Positions 23,234 through 33,035 of a stretch of DNA of 64,000 bases are shown one piece after another; the first letter of the stretch is position 1; every line of letters starts with the position of its first letter. The stretch comes from Corallium rubrum (Eukaryota > Cnidaria > Anthozoa > Scleralcyonacea > Coralliidae). Below the pieces are notes generated by a model. That model did not search any database, was not told the DNA's origin, and saw only the letters and a program-made list of their open reading frames with translations. The stretch is from assembly GCA_964035015.1 (NCBI GenBank), contig OZ035997.1:66522904-66586903 (forward strand), given 5' to 3'. Made by a program: the position numbers and the translations under genes.

Positions 23234-23433
23234 NNNNNNNNNNNNNNNNNNNNNNNNNNNNNNNNNNNNNNNNNNNNNNNNNNNNNNNNNNNNNNNNNNN
23301 NNNNNNNNNNNNNNNNNNNNNNNNNNNNNNNNNNNNNNNNNNNNNNNNNNNNNNNNNNNNNNNNNNNNNNNNNNNNNNNNNNNNNNNNNNNNNNNNNNNN
23401 NNNNNNNNNNNNNNNNNNNNNNNNNNNNNNNNN
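23234..23433. other. Assembly gap (200 N)
   Basis: Exactly 200 undetermined bases, probably a fixed-size scaffolding gap. It lies between the LINE 3' end and a TA-repeat, so the true distance and the far boundary of the satellite locus are unknown. Confidence 0.98.
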
Positions 23434-23783
<350 letters not shown>

Positions 23784-23984
23784 GCCAGAAATTTGGGACA
23801 TTTAAACTGCGCATACTCGCAATTTAGTAAACAAAGATGGCGGAAATACTATATGTAAACTAGAAATACATGAATGCAACAACCCCTCACCCACTTCATA
23901 TATATATTTTTGTAACACTCCCAACTGCTTTTGCATGCTATTTTGTATACAGTACCCCTACCTCCAATTAAAATTTAATATATT

Positions 23985-24105
23985 GAATTTTATCCCCAAG
24001 CCCAGGCGACGGGCCAAAGGCCCGGAGCCCGTGGCGAGGGTGCTAATCTCAACACGCGTGGAGTCCATTTTACACACGTGGATAAAAAACTAGGGAGCCA
24101 ATATC
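23985..24105 (+). repeat. GC-rich interspersed repeat, copy 1
   Basis: Contains CCAAGCCCAGGCGACGGGCC, AAAGGCCCGGAGCCC, GTGCTAATCTC and CGCGTGGAGTCC. Similar blocks occur at about 29045-29090, 33475-33580 and, inverted, at 42040-42105. It is a dispersed family in an otherwise AT-rich region. Confidence 0.65.
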
Positions 24106-24448
24106 TGTGGCCTGAATATTTATTTATTTATTTATATGTGTGGACGGACCATGCGCGGTTAAGATTGTGGGGCACTGGGGATAATATAGTTCAGGACCTA
24201 TAAACTCGAGAAAAGTGTTTTTGTGAAACGTAAGCTTATATCACTTTGAAAAGAACAGAAACAAATAAACGTCTACGTACAAAGTAAATCTTAAGTAGAA
24301 GCCAGAAGGCAAGAAGAAAAGCAGCCATACCGAAATTTAAAGGAGGATCTGAATAAGCCTAGGAAAAAGTAAGAGTAGAACTTGAAAACCGACGAGGAAA
24401 TAAAGGCCGGTGAAACAGGTTAGGTCGACGGTAAAAATATATATATAG

Positions 24449-24952
24449 CAGACCTGCCAACCTACCCCAAGCAAAAACAGTGAGATCCAATATTTTCCTC
24501 CCAAAAAATAGTGAGAAAAATGCAAAAATAGTGAGAAAACAACGTTGATGTTCAAATCAATTCATTTTGCTTTTTTCCCATGTAATAGTTTTAACAAATA
24601 CAGTAGTATTAATAAAAGATATGACTTTTTGTTGTTTTGGGGGTTTTGTTTTATTTGACGATGGTATATACCATCGTCAAAATGGCGGATGTGGAAATGA
24701 ATTTTTCGTGACTGCTAAATTACTAGTCAGTTGTCCTACATCTACAAGTAGACTACAATATAATCAATGTCCATATTTATTTTGTCGCTAAATTTCGGTA
24801 AATTAAAATACTGAAATCATACCAATGAAGAATCTAGAATCTAGTTTTAGGATTTTCATTTATCGTGAGAATCGAGTACGGAATCGCGAGACCGTGAGAT
24901 TGTAGTCAAAATCGTGAGTCTCACGGCGAAACTGTGAGACTTGGCAGGTCTG
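24449..24952. mobile_element. MITE, 504 bp (hAT-like ends)
   Basis: Begins CAGACCTGCCAA and ends TTGGCAGGTCTG, flanked by ATATAG on both sides (24443-24448 and 24953-24958). Subterminal GTGAGA/TCTCAC motifs are repeated on both sides (AGTGAGAAAA near the left, CGTGAGTCTCACGG near the right). A perfect palindrome (TTTGACGATGG with its complement) lies at about 24655-24686. The CAG...CTG ends resemble hAT elements, but the 6-bp duplication does not fit the usual 8 bp. Confidence 0.7.
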
Positions 24953-25295
24953 ATATAGCCAGGTGTTCTCATGCCGTAATCAAACAATATTCAGTAGTAA
25001 AATCCTAGCGGCTTTCTCTTGTGTGTGTCCTTATAGAATATAGTATTTCATATGCATTGCATGTCAGTTTGCTCGCCTGTTGTATTTTTTCTCAGTGCCA
25101 GTGACTGGCCCCGTTAATATCTTTTTCAATGAAAACTGTTTCAGCCTTTGAAATGCCATAATTAAATGAATATTGCCGTGGCAGCCTGACAGGAGTTCTT
25201 TCGGATAGTTTTTAGATGCTGTAGCGACGGCATAACATTTGTAAACATGGCAAGAAAGAAGTGTAAAATATAATCCTAATATTCAAACAAAATTT

Positions 25296-25378
25296 TCACG
25301 TGTGGCTCAGTAGTATAGTGGTTAGCAAGCTGTTTTCCACGCCAGCATGTTTGGGTTCAAAATCCCGCATGTGACATG
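25296..25378 (+). tRNA. Degenerate tRNA-Gly(TCC)-like sequence
   Basis: The A-box-like TAGTATAGTGGTTAGCA and the B-box-like GGGTTCAAAATCCC are well placed. A 7-bp acceptor stem can form between TCACGTG and CATGTGA. The anticodon loop reads TTTCCAC, giving TCC, but the anticodon stem pairs poorly. It is probably a pseudogene or the head of a tRNA-derived repeat rather than a working tRNA. Confidence 0.5.
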
Positions 25379-25887
25379 CAATTTTCTTCATCTCAATATT
25401 TTCATGAAATATTACCTTTAAACTTTTCTTTGTTCTTCCTTACCTTTTTCTTCAAACAATTAGAGGTATTAAAAATGCAGATTTTTCATTTCATGTTTTC
25501 TACTAGAATTAAAACTATATTTTGATCAAAAAGAGTGGTTATACCCAGTCCCCCAATTAAAAAAGAGCGGGCGTGTTTTCTAATCCGAGGGAATATCAGG
25601 GGGTATTTGCGAAAATTCATGTAAAAGCGGGCAAGGGGTTGTTGCATTTATGTATTTCTAGTTTAATATTTTAATTTCATTTTAATTTAATCAAGTTCAA
25701 TACATATCAATTATATTAATTTACAAGGCAGAGTGACAATTGAATGTGTTAAGGTATAACATAAAAAAATTCAAGATTCCCTCAAGTGACCTGAAACCTA
25801 GCAATTGATTTTATGGATGTGGAAAACTGGAGAAAAACCCTTGGAGCACAGGAGAGACCAATGTACTAAACTCTACTCACATGGTCC

Positions 25888-25960
25888 AGGCTTGAGAACG
25901 GTGTTAGTCCCAGATGGTTATCCATCCAAGTACTAACCCTGTGTAACCAGGCTTAACTGT
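25888..25960 (-). rRNA. 5S rRNA-like fragment (pseudogene or 5S-derived SINE)
   Basis: Read on the minus strand it gives GTTAAGCCTGG...GGTTAGTACTTGGATGGATA then ACCATCTGGGA, matching the 3' half of animal 5S rRNA (GTTAGTACTTGGATGGGAGACC). The 5' half is not recognisable and the sequence has diverged, so it is not a functional 5S gene. Nearby GGAGAAAAACCCTTGGAGCA is typical of dispersed repeats. Confidence 0.55.
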
Positions 25961-26810
25961 TGGTGAGACACCCATGCTCCCCTAAACATAAACACTCCTG
26001 GTATATAAAGGCAAAAACAAATGATACAATCTTCAAGATAATTACAGAATTCATGGGTTAGATTATTAGCATTGAATATCACTGTAATAGAGTTGAACAT
26101 ATCAAATATTAATTATCAACCAAAACTTAGATTTCACAGCAAATGGTTGTAAATTAAAATAATCAGTTTTAGCAATTGCCTTTGAATAGCTCCCCTATGC
26201 ATCAATGTTTTGCAAAGGCAGAATGAAAAGCTAATAGCTCAAAAACTACGTATTTTATAATAGATGTCTGAGAGTCCTGAGATAAAAAAACAATTCAGTA
26301 AAATCGAATTACATGAGAAAGAAGTGTTTATAAACAGTTGAGTTCAAAATTTGGAAATACCGCGGCGAAGATCCCAATCAGTTATTAAACAAATACAAAT
26401 TAAATTCCCTTAAGTTAGCTTTTAAAGTTATAAAGTCGACTAACCTTTCCTCAGTGAGTTTCCTGCCGTTATTACTTTCAGCTTCAAGTAAACCGTTTGT
26501 TCAGTATCTCCCTTCCTTCGTTGTTGTTGCTGGTATTAAAGTAAAGCCGGCTTGTCAGGCTTCGTTTCGTTAAACTTTAAAAACAAACCATTATGCTTTG
26601 CAAAATATGGAGATTTCAGCTTTCTTCTTTGCTAATCACCAGTGCCGAACTATTCTTGACCGCGTGACACCGTGCCACACATATATACAAATATATATTA
26701 TAAATTTATATATAAACTATTTCGCAGAATTTGGCCACAGAATAAGGATCAACCAGAAGTCCAACTCGCAGAAAAAAGTGTCCCATTATTTTTATGCGCA
26801 TGCGCCAGTC
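25961..26810. other. Non-coding stretch, nothing recognised
   Basis: AT-rich sequence with no coding similarity, no long repeats and no clear element ends. One 116-codon frame at 26598-26948 overlaps the left arm of the next foldback element and looks accidental. Confidence 0.5.
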
Positions 26811-27737
26811 CGCCATTTTGAAAGTAAATGCACCCGGGAAATTATCCCTCTCGTCCTTACGACCCTCGGGCTCCTGTATTCAATTACTCTTGGCCTTCTT
26901 GTGACCTTTTATTTAACTTTATATTGTTATCTATACATATATAAATAATATTTATTAAGTAATAAGTAATAAATAATAAGTAATTTACTTTAGAAAACAT
27001 TTCGTTGGAGATGAAATTCTTTGTACGCGGATACTACGGGTAAAAGTCCGTGGCAAAAAAGTCCTGTACTCATGAAGCTGAGTTTTACATTTCTCGATGA
27101 TGCCAACACACTTGTTTATAGAGAAAGGTGGCTAAAAATTTCGGAACTACGCATTGTTGAAATACATCGAGTACGTATGTTGTTAGAAATTTTATAAGCT
27201 TTCATTCGGTATATAGTTCAAATCATAGTGTTACCTGTAACTTTTTAAAATGTTCAAAATGTTCTGACCATTGACCATAAAAGTTTTAATATTTTTTCAT
27301 ATATTCAAAAGGTATGATCACTAATTTGCACCAAAAACGTTTTCAACTTCAACTAGAAATCTACAAACTTTTCCACTCCTTTCGTATCTGAATTAGCTTC
27401 TGTTCAAGAAATATCTTAGGTTCATGCCAGAAGTCTTTCTGAGGTTGTAGCAAACACCAAAACAACAAAAGGCAAAACAAACTTAAGAAATTCATCCATT
27501 TCAGATGGTCCACGTCAAAATAATGATGTTTTTTTCATATTTTAAAATACTTCCTAGCAAGAAAATTAAAAGTTCTGACATGAATAGCACTTGACAGTAC
27601 CCTTTGTTTAATATCTTGTTCAGGGCTGTGCGTTTAGTATTTAAAATCCAAAATTCTGTAACACTTGTGAGGAGTCCACTTCCAATTATACAATTCTTAT
27701 AAATAAGTTGTGTGGAAACACCACGTAAAATATTTCT

Positions 27738-27781
27738 TTGCTAAGCTTTCGGCCTGTTGACTCAGGCCTTCATCAGAGCAA
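27738..27781 (-). ncRNA. Hammerhead-ribozyme-like motif (Penelope, minus copy)
   Basis: On the minus strand: TTGCT, CTGATGA, A, GGCCTG, AGTCAA, CAGGCC, GAAA, GCTT, AGCAA. This gives stem I (TTGCT/AGCAA), the two conserved core strands, a 6-bp stem II and a minimal stem III with AGCT that could pair between two molecules. One extra A after CTGATGA departs from the consensus, so activity is uncertain. Confidence 0.55.
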
Positions 27782-27890
27782 TGACAACAAGTTGTTGGCT
27801 CACGTCATTTATAAACTTCGCAACTGATCAATTAAATCACGTAAGAATACAATGGCGTATCATGTTAATTTTATTAATTAGAAAACAAAA

Positions 27891-28065
27891 TCAAGAATGT
27901 TCTCCGAATAGGGCACACCACGTGTTGTTTAATGGCTGTCCTTCCTGAGAAATAGTGCGATGTTTTGCAATCTCAATCGACTTCCTTGTTCTTCGCGTGA
28001 AGTATTGCTTGTCGCTGGCTAAGAGTGACGACTTTTCCCACTTAACACGATGGTCATACTTCCAA
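27891..28065 (-). pseudogene. Penelope-like GIY-YIG endonuclease C-terminus (minus copy)
   Basis: The last part of a Penelope-like pol. It includes KYDHRVKWEKSSLL, FTRRTRKSIEIAKHRT and PLNNTWCALF before the stop, matching the conserved end of GIY-YIG domains in such elements (H-V-W, then RR..E(A/S)IEI.KH). The first catalytic GIY-YIG strands and all reverse transcriptase are lost. Here Lys replaces the Glu seen in the plus copy (RTRKS versus RTRES), which matters because that Glu is the likely metal ligand. Confidence 0.7.
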
Positions 28066-28066
28066 C

Positions 28067-28269
28067 AGGAAAAATCTGCTGTTGCCAAACACGCTTGGAA
28101 GTATGACCATCGTGTTAAGTGGGAAGAGTCGTCACTCTTAGCCAGCGACAAGCAATACTTCACGCGAAGAACAAGGGAGTCGATTGAGATTGCAAAACAT
28201 CGCACTATTTCTCAGGAAGGACAGCCATTAAACAACACGTGGTGTGCCCTATTCGGAGAACATTCTTGA
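28067..28269 (+). pseudogene. Penelope-like GIY-YIG endonuclease C-terminus (plus copy)
   Basis: The mirror copy, a few codons longer upstream (EKSAVAKHAWKYDHRVKW). It reads FTRRTRESIEIAKHRT, keeping the Glu expected in GIY-YIG nucleases, and ends with FGEHS and a stop. The protein would have cut target DNA to prime reverse transcription. With no reverse transcriptase it is a dead fragment. Confidence 0.72.
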
Positions 28270-28380
28270 TTTTGTTTTCTAATTAATAAAATTAACGTGA
28301 TACGCCATTGTATTCTTACGTGATTTAATTGATCAGTTGCGAAGTTTATATAAATGACGTGAGCCAACAACTTGTTGTCA

Positions 28381-28424
28381 TTGCTCTGATGAAGGCCTGA
28401 GTCAACAGGCCGAAAGCTTAGCAA
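28381..28424 (+). ncRNA. Hammerhead-ribozyme-like motif (Penelope, plus copy)
   Basis: Identical motif to 27738-27781 on the opposite strand: CTGATGA at 28386-28392, stem II 28394-28399/28406-28411, GAAA at 28412-28415, stem I 28381-28385/28420-28424. Predicted cleavage would follow GCTT. Hammerhead motifs are known in the terminal repeats of Penelope-like elements, which supports the reading, but the extra A at 28393 is unusual. Confidence 0.55.
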
Positions 28425-29205
28425 AGAAATATTTTACGTGGTGTTTCCACAAAACTTATTTATATTACATTATCGCCATGAAAACTTTCAAAGAATTAAA
28501 TATACAATTCTTATTTTACGAACAATGGTGAGAACATTTTGAACATTTTAAAAAGTTACAGGTAACACTAAAACTTGAATTATATACCAAATGAAAGCTT
28601 ATAAAATTTCTAACAACATACCGTACCCGATGTATTTCAACAATGCGTAGTTCCGAAATTGTTAGCAACCTTTTTCTATAAACAAATGTGTCGGCAAAAT
28701 CGAGAAATGTAAAACCCGCTTCATGAGTGCAGGACTTTTTTTGCCACGGACTTTTACCCGTAGTATCCGCTCACTGAAGTTTTAATAAGGTCATGGTCAA
28801 AGAATTCTATCTCCAAAGAATCGTTTTCTAAAGTAAATTATTTTTTTACGTAAGTAAATATTATTTATACGGATAGATAACAATATAAAGTTAATTAAAA
28901 GGTCACAAGAAGGCCAAGAGTAATTGAATACAGGAGCCCGAGGGTCGCAAGGACGAGAGGGCTAATTTCCCGGGGGCACTTACTTTCAAAATGGCGCCGG
29001 GATCGCGACGCCAACATTTCCCGAGGACGCTTACATCAAAGGTGCCGATTTTGCTCCCTAGCGTTTTCTCCACGCGTGTAAAATGGGAAGCGTTACACCA
29101 CGGGCGGAGAGAGAGGGTGAGCACGCGGTTTACCCTGGTCAGCGGAAAGAAATTTGAGGATGTTCGAGGATACTTGCATTGGTTCCCGTTAATCCCGTTC
29201 ATTTA

Positions 29206-29393
29206 ATATTACGAAAACCTTTTCCCACACCCCTAACCAGTGCTCCTAACCCTAACCTCAAAAATTTGGGGGGGGGGGGTGGAGTTAGAGGGGGTGGGGA
29301 TTGTTTTCGAAATATTATATTAGGGCTAAGGGGGTTAAATATAATATTATATTAGGATTAAGTGAGTGTGGGGATAGGTTTTCGTAATATTAT
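29206..29393. mobile_element. Small MITE, 188 bp
   Basis: Terminal inverted repeats AATATTACGAAAACCTTTTC at the left and the complement of it at the right (GGTTTTCGTAATATT), about 27 bp long. The interior contains CCTAACCCTAACC, a run of 12 G, and TATAATATTATA motifs. Confidence 0.65.
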
Positions 29394-29705
29394 ATGATGA
29401 CATAATTTATTGGATACAATGCTTGATAATGCCAATAATTTATTGCTTACAACGTGCAGAACGGCTGTGAGGCGAAGCACAATGTTAATTGCACAAAGAA
29501 AGTTGACAAAGTTCTATGTTTTTTACTGTAATACAGATATGTAATACGTATTCATCTATTTTTGTAATAATTATCGTCTAAGACCATGGCATATACTGTA
29601 CATTGATTTGATACATACAATTTTAACTCCAAAATTATCACGTGATGTTCAAGGATACCAAAATAATCTCTTCGATCAAAATAATGAAACATTTTAAGTT
29701 TTAAA

Positions 29706-30013
29706 GTGATCTCAAATCTATTTATCAATTCACTTGTGCGGGATATAATTCCCGTTACATTGGCGAAACGTCTCGTCATTTTATCACAAGGATAAAAGAA
29801 CGCACTTGTATTGATAAAAAATTCACATATCTTCTAACACTTTCAGAAATCATTCACCTGTCGAGCTCAATACTCTCATTCTTGTCTCAAAATCATAGAC
29901 TCGGCTAACTGTTCCTTCTCACTCAAACTTAAAGAAGCCTTACATCAGATTAACAAAGTCAAACTTGAACTCAACGAACAAGTTCACCACTTAAACACAT
30001 TTTTCAACTTATA
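29706..30013 (+). pseudogene. Penelope-like GIY-YIG endonuclease relic (second family)
   Basis: Frameshifted remains of a GIY-YIG domain. The start reads IYQFTCAGYNSRYIGETSRHF then ITRIKER, and a different frame near 29905-30013 reads IIDSANCSFSLKLKEALHQI then LNEQVHHLNTFF and a stop. This end (LN.QV.H.N) differs from that of the copies at 27.9-28.3 kb, so two Penelope lineages are present. No reverse transcriptase was found upstream. Confidence 0.65.
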
Positions 30014-30139
30014 ATGTTCTAAACACATTCTATTTTAGAGTTTTAAATTTTTGACAAATGTATAGAGACGTGTATAGATGTATTGTAATATACATATATA
30101 TTTTTAATTCATTTAATCTTGTACTGAAGATGGAAACAT

Positions 30140-30350
30140 GTTTATATATATATAAAGATTAATATTGGCATTTACACTCGATGAAATGCGTAGAAAAATA
30201 GTGGTGATATTACGAGTGTCGATTAATTCTAAGATCCGACCGAGACCAGTTGCGAAAAATGCAACTACCGGGCCTTCGGCGGGAATTGAACCCACCACCC
30301 TGGGAAACTAGTCCAGCACCCTAACCGACTGGGCCATGAAGGCCGTTGCC
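30140..30350 (-). mobile_element. tRNA-derived SINE, copy 1
   Basis: On the minus strand the head reads TGGCCCAGTCGGTTAGGGTG (A-box) and GGTGGGTTCAATTCCCGCCG (B-box), an RNA polymerase III promoter. The body has TAGTTGCATTTTTCGCAACT, a perfect short hairpin, and ends near GAGTGTAAATGCCAATATTA. The second copy at 43073 shares the B-box, hairpin and tail. It needs LINE machinery for movement, as SINEs do. Confidence 0.75.
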
Positions 30351-30366
30351 GAGAGAGCTTGGTCAT

Positions 30367-30564
30367 GAGTGTATGAGATGGAAGGTAATGCCGGTGAATG
30401 TAATGGAAGGTAATGCCAATATTAATCTTTAATATACCCTCTACATTCACCGGCATTACCTTCCATCTCATACACTTCCATACGACAAGCCTATATATAT
30501 ATATATCTAAAATTTATATATATATATATATAAATTTTAGATATATATAGGCTTTGTCGTATGG
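30367..30564. repeat. Two adjacent hairpins
   Basis: The first hairpin pairs AGTGTATGAGATGGAAGGTA and 15 further bases (30367-30401) with 30442-30476. The second pairs CCATACGACAAGCC (30478-30491) with GGCTTTGTCGTATGG near 30550-30564 around TA-rich sequence. Between them AATGCCAATATTAATCTTTA is an inverted copy of the SINE tail at 30154. Confidence 0.75.
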
Positions 30565-30600
30565 AAATTAAACGTATTTCACATTTGTTGATCATACATG

Positions 30601-30827
30601 CCCAGATTGTGTGTTTTATATGTTGTGGAAAAGTACTGATTGCCTTAAATATATAAATTAGTTGCGAATGCAAATAACATTTTTTTTACTTTCTATTAGG
30701 AAAAAGTCAAAACGACTTCAAAAGATGGTGAATTCCCCTTTTAATGCACCAGGTTAGTTGTTTCCTATCTATAGACCAAGAGTCAAAGGAGCATATACAG
30801 TAAATACCCGCATGCAAGAACCTGGTT
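30601..30827 (+). repeat. Direct duplication, copy 2 (with exon-like segment)
   Basis: Second copy of the block at 23552-23783. The exon-like part is 30700-30753, with the acceptor CTATTAG and donor CAG/GTTAGT kept. Two single-A length differences move the frame in the middle, so at most one copy keeps the longer frame. Confidence 0.7.
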
Positions 30828-31230
30828 TTTGAGAACTTGTTAGGCTAAGATTGCCCCATTTGCCCCATTAGATTGTTGGGATGAAGCAACAAACAATTTT
30901 TTTGACGTAAATTTGTGAAGATTACATAGATTCTTCCAATGTGGTAACATTTGTAGGCAATAGGGAAGTGTTCGGCGATGGTAAACAAGAAACATGGCTA
31001 AAAACGTAAAAAGAAAATTGTTACCTGTTGTTTTAATAGGATTTATGCAGGTTTAGTTTAGTCATGCATAAATTAGCTTTGATGTGGGGTCATATGCCGC
31101 GGTTAATATATAGGTTAGATACCTTGCATATTAAATGACCTAATGAAGCGCGTTAAAACTACGCCTAGAATAACATTTATTCTTAAAAAACGACAAATAT
31201 CGTATGTAGCATGAATAACGGTAACTAAGC
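30828..31230. other. Non-coding stretch, nothing recognised
   Basis: AT-rich, without coding similarity, strong inverted repeats or element ends that I could identify. Confidence 0.5.
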
Positions 31231-31970
31231 GTAAAGTTAGATATCTCGGGCCTGCGGTCCTCGGTATCTAACTACGCTTATATACTCATGAGACCATATT
31301 CGTTTGTTTTCCGTCGGTTTTAAAATTTCGCGTAACGCCCTCATTCTTAAAGCAGGCGGTGGTATTTGATTGTTCCGGAGGAAAGGCGGCGTTGAAGTGC
31401 AGGTCTTTACTTGAAAATAAAGACCCGGTACTAGGTAATTACTTAAAAACAAAGACCTTCAAACAACTTAATTTATATTTTAAAGAATTCCAAATTCAAC
31501 TTTCAGTGTATACGTTTTTAATCTACAAAACCTCCTGAAAACAAAAGAATATGGTCTGATGAGCATATAAACAAGTTAAAAGGCACGGGATCGATTTTTA
31601 TTCAAATGTTAAGACCTCGGCGCTGCGCGCTCGGTCTTCACAGTTGAATAAAAACCTCTCCCTAGGCTTTTAACTTATATTTAGTTGCCTCCTTCTTGGT
31701 AACTAACTCATGCTTCGATAATTATTGAGTCGGTTTTCTTTGTTCTTCCGAGGACTTTATATCGCTTAAAGACCTTGAATACTGATAAGAAAAGAAATAG
31801 AAAAAACTAGGAAAATCTTTGTCCAAGAAAAATAGACAAAACTGTGTTGCAAAACCTCCTCAATAATGATTTAAGTCAGATAAATTCCTCGAATGTCGGG
31901 ATTTATGCTATATGAAGCCCTCGGACGCAGTTTATATAGCATAAATCCATCGTTTTCGGGATTTATCTCT
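31230..31970. repeat. Cluster of palindromes with CTCGG loops
   Basis: Several hairpins in about 740 bp. TTAGATATCTCGGG... pairs with CCTCGGTATCTAA (31227-31272). TTTTTATTCAA...AAGACC pairs with GGTCTT...TTGAATAAAAA (about 31595-31653). GATAAATTCC and ATTTATGCTATAT pair with ATATAGCATAAAT and GGGATTTATC (31878-31967). GGTCTTTA pairs with TAAAGACC near 31403-31426. In addition ATGAGACCATATTCGTTTG (31287-31305) is inverted at about 31548-31566. Confidence 0.65.
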
Positions 31971-32134
31971 GATTTACACCACGCTTTTATTAGTACCACT
32001 AAGCCTCGCTTTCGTGTTAAGACAACATCTAGCGCCAAAGCGACGCTTGGTAGTGGGAAGAATATATAAGACTTATTATTAATTATAATCTTAACCGTCA
32101 ACAATTGATTGGCTAAAAGAGTATTGTCTTATAG

Positions 32135-32382
32135 GTAAAAGAAAGGAGCTTAAACCAAAAAGTAAAAGAAAGGAGCTTAAACCAAAAATGCCTTGGACAA
32201 CCCACCAAAAAAAAGTAGTGACAGCATTCTTTTCCAAAAATCTTAAAGAAGGCAAAGTGCCAGGAAAAAAAGAGTGCACTGCTTTCTTGGAAAAGTATGG
32301 CGAATTAATGAAGGGAAGAACTTGGACAACTGCTAAGCAATGCATAAGGAACATGATTGACAGACAGCTCAAATATGTTTAA
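32135..32382 (+). CDS. Candidate host exon, basic Trp-containing domain
   Basis: An open frame after a possible acceptor (TTGTCTTATAG at 32134). It starts with two tandem copies of a 9-codon unit (SKRKELKPK-like, 26-27 bp repeat) and continues MPWTTHQKKVVTAFF, LKEGKVPGKKECTAFLEKY and GRTWTTAKQCIRNMI to a stop at 32380. The W...F...GK.PGKKEC...RTW..K..I.N pattern resembles a small C-terminal domain I recall from unnamed fish and cnidarian proteins. I cannot name it. It could be the last exon of a plus-strand gene or a fossil of one. No neighbouring exon is certain. Confidence 0.45.
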
Positions 32383-32407
32383 GACATAGATGTCGTTTAT
32401 TCCTTGT

Positions 32408-32637
32408 TTGCGCATTATTGAATCTGGCACGCAGCGCCTCCACTTTGGAAGGAAATTTCCTTCCACAGGCCCGTCACTATGGGGGGAGGGGTCAGATATT
32501 ATTCCCTTCTTTGCAAAAGTTCTTTGTTTCTCTCGATTATCGAAGCCCTCCCCCATAGTGACGTGCCTATACAAATAAAAAGTGGAGGCACAGCTGGCAC
32601 GACACACGTATCAGTGTTGCCAGATTCAACAATGCGC
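32408..32637. mobile_element. MITE, about 230 bp
   Basis: Long imperfect inverted repeats: GCGCATTATTGAATCTGGCA at the left matches TGCCAGATTCAACAATGCGC at the right. Inner arms GCCTCCACTTT / AAAGTGGAGGC and CCCGTCACTATGGGGG / CCCCCATAGTGACG extend them. The target duplication was not resolved. Confidence 0.75.
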
Positions 32638-33035
32638 TTGACACCAGATATTCGCTAAAATTTCACAAGATAGTACCATTCAACACCGGACACAATAAAG
32701 ACCTTTTCACCAACAGCGACGCCATCTGGAAATTGCAGTGCAAAGTGGTATGTCCGGAGTAGAAGACCCGGTGCAATAAATTTATTGTTATAAACACACT
32801 TTCTTGGTAACAGTGAGGAAGTATAGACCAATAATTGCATAAACATCATGTCGCATTTCATTGTTCCAAGTTTTTGTTCTTTTTACTCATTGTTCCGAGA
32901 TTTTGTCTGTTATTTGGAGCCGTCGCTTTCACCTACGTATTTGTTTTACAGTACTTTAAAAACGTTCGATTAACCTGGATATACCACAATGCATTGCGCC
33001 AAATGCGAATTCCAAGCTGGCGTTGCTATTGGTAA
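32638..33035. other. Non-coding stretch, nothing recognised
   Basis: No coding similarity or clear repeats between two MITEs. Confidence 0.45.

Larger units (their letters stand above)
23857..25664. mobile_element. Candidate inverted-repeat element, 1.8 kb
   Basis: The ends match as inverted repeats over about 38 bp: AAACTAGAAATACATGAATG then CAACAACCCCTCACCC at the left, and the complement (ACATAAATGCAACAACCCCT, then TGCCC) at the right. No clear target duplication was seen. Inside are a nested MITE (24449-24952) and a tRNA-like sequence. A related end (GCAACAACCCCTTGCCC) occurs alone at about 33855. It is probably a non-autonomous DNA transposon, but chance pairing of two solo copies cannot be excluded. 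Confidence 0.5.
27701..28500. mobile_element. Penelope-like insertion, inverted dimer
   Basis: Two 5'-truncated copies of a Penelope-like element lie head to head around a centre near 28066. The minus copy runs from there to 27701, the plus copy from there to 28500. Each has the end of the GIY-YIG endonuclease ORF, then a 3' region with a hammerhead-like motif. The 14-bp duplication TATACAATTCTTAT lies on both sides (27687-27700 and 28501-28514). The right copy extends about 30 bp further than the left at its 3' end. Inverted partial dimers are a known outcome of Penelope insertion. Confidence 0.82.
26811..28996. mobile_element. Foldback element with about 455-bp inverted arms
   Basis: The left arm 26811-27265 is inverted at 28531-28996. 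Landmarks are CGACCCTCGGGCTCCTGTAT, GGATACTACGGGTAAAAGTC and TTTTTAAAATGTTCAAAATG, each found as its complement on the right. The arms differ by scattered substitutions and small indels, so the element is not very young. Its interior (27266-27686) is non-coding, and a Penelope-like insertion follows at 27701-28500. Both ends abut CGCCATTTTG / CAAAATGGCG. Confidence 0.85.

Noticed and set aside
29206..29393. TAATATTAC at the MITE end, like a geminivirus or CRESS replication origin
   Set aside because: There is no stem-loop of the right form around it and no Rep gene nearby. The nonamer is AT-rich and lies in a terminal inverted repeat, so chance is likely.
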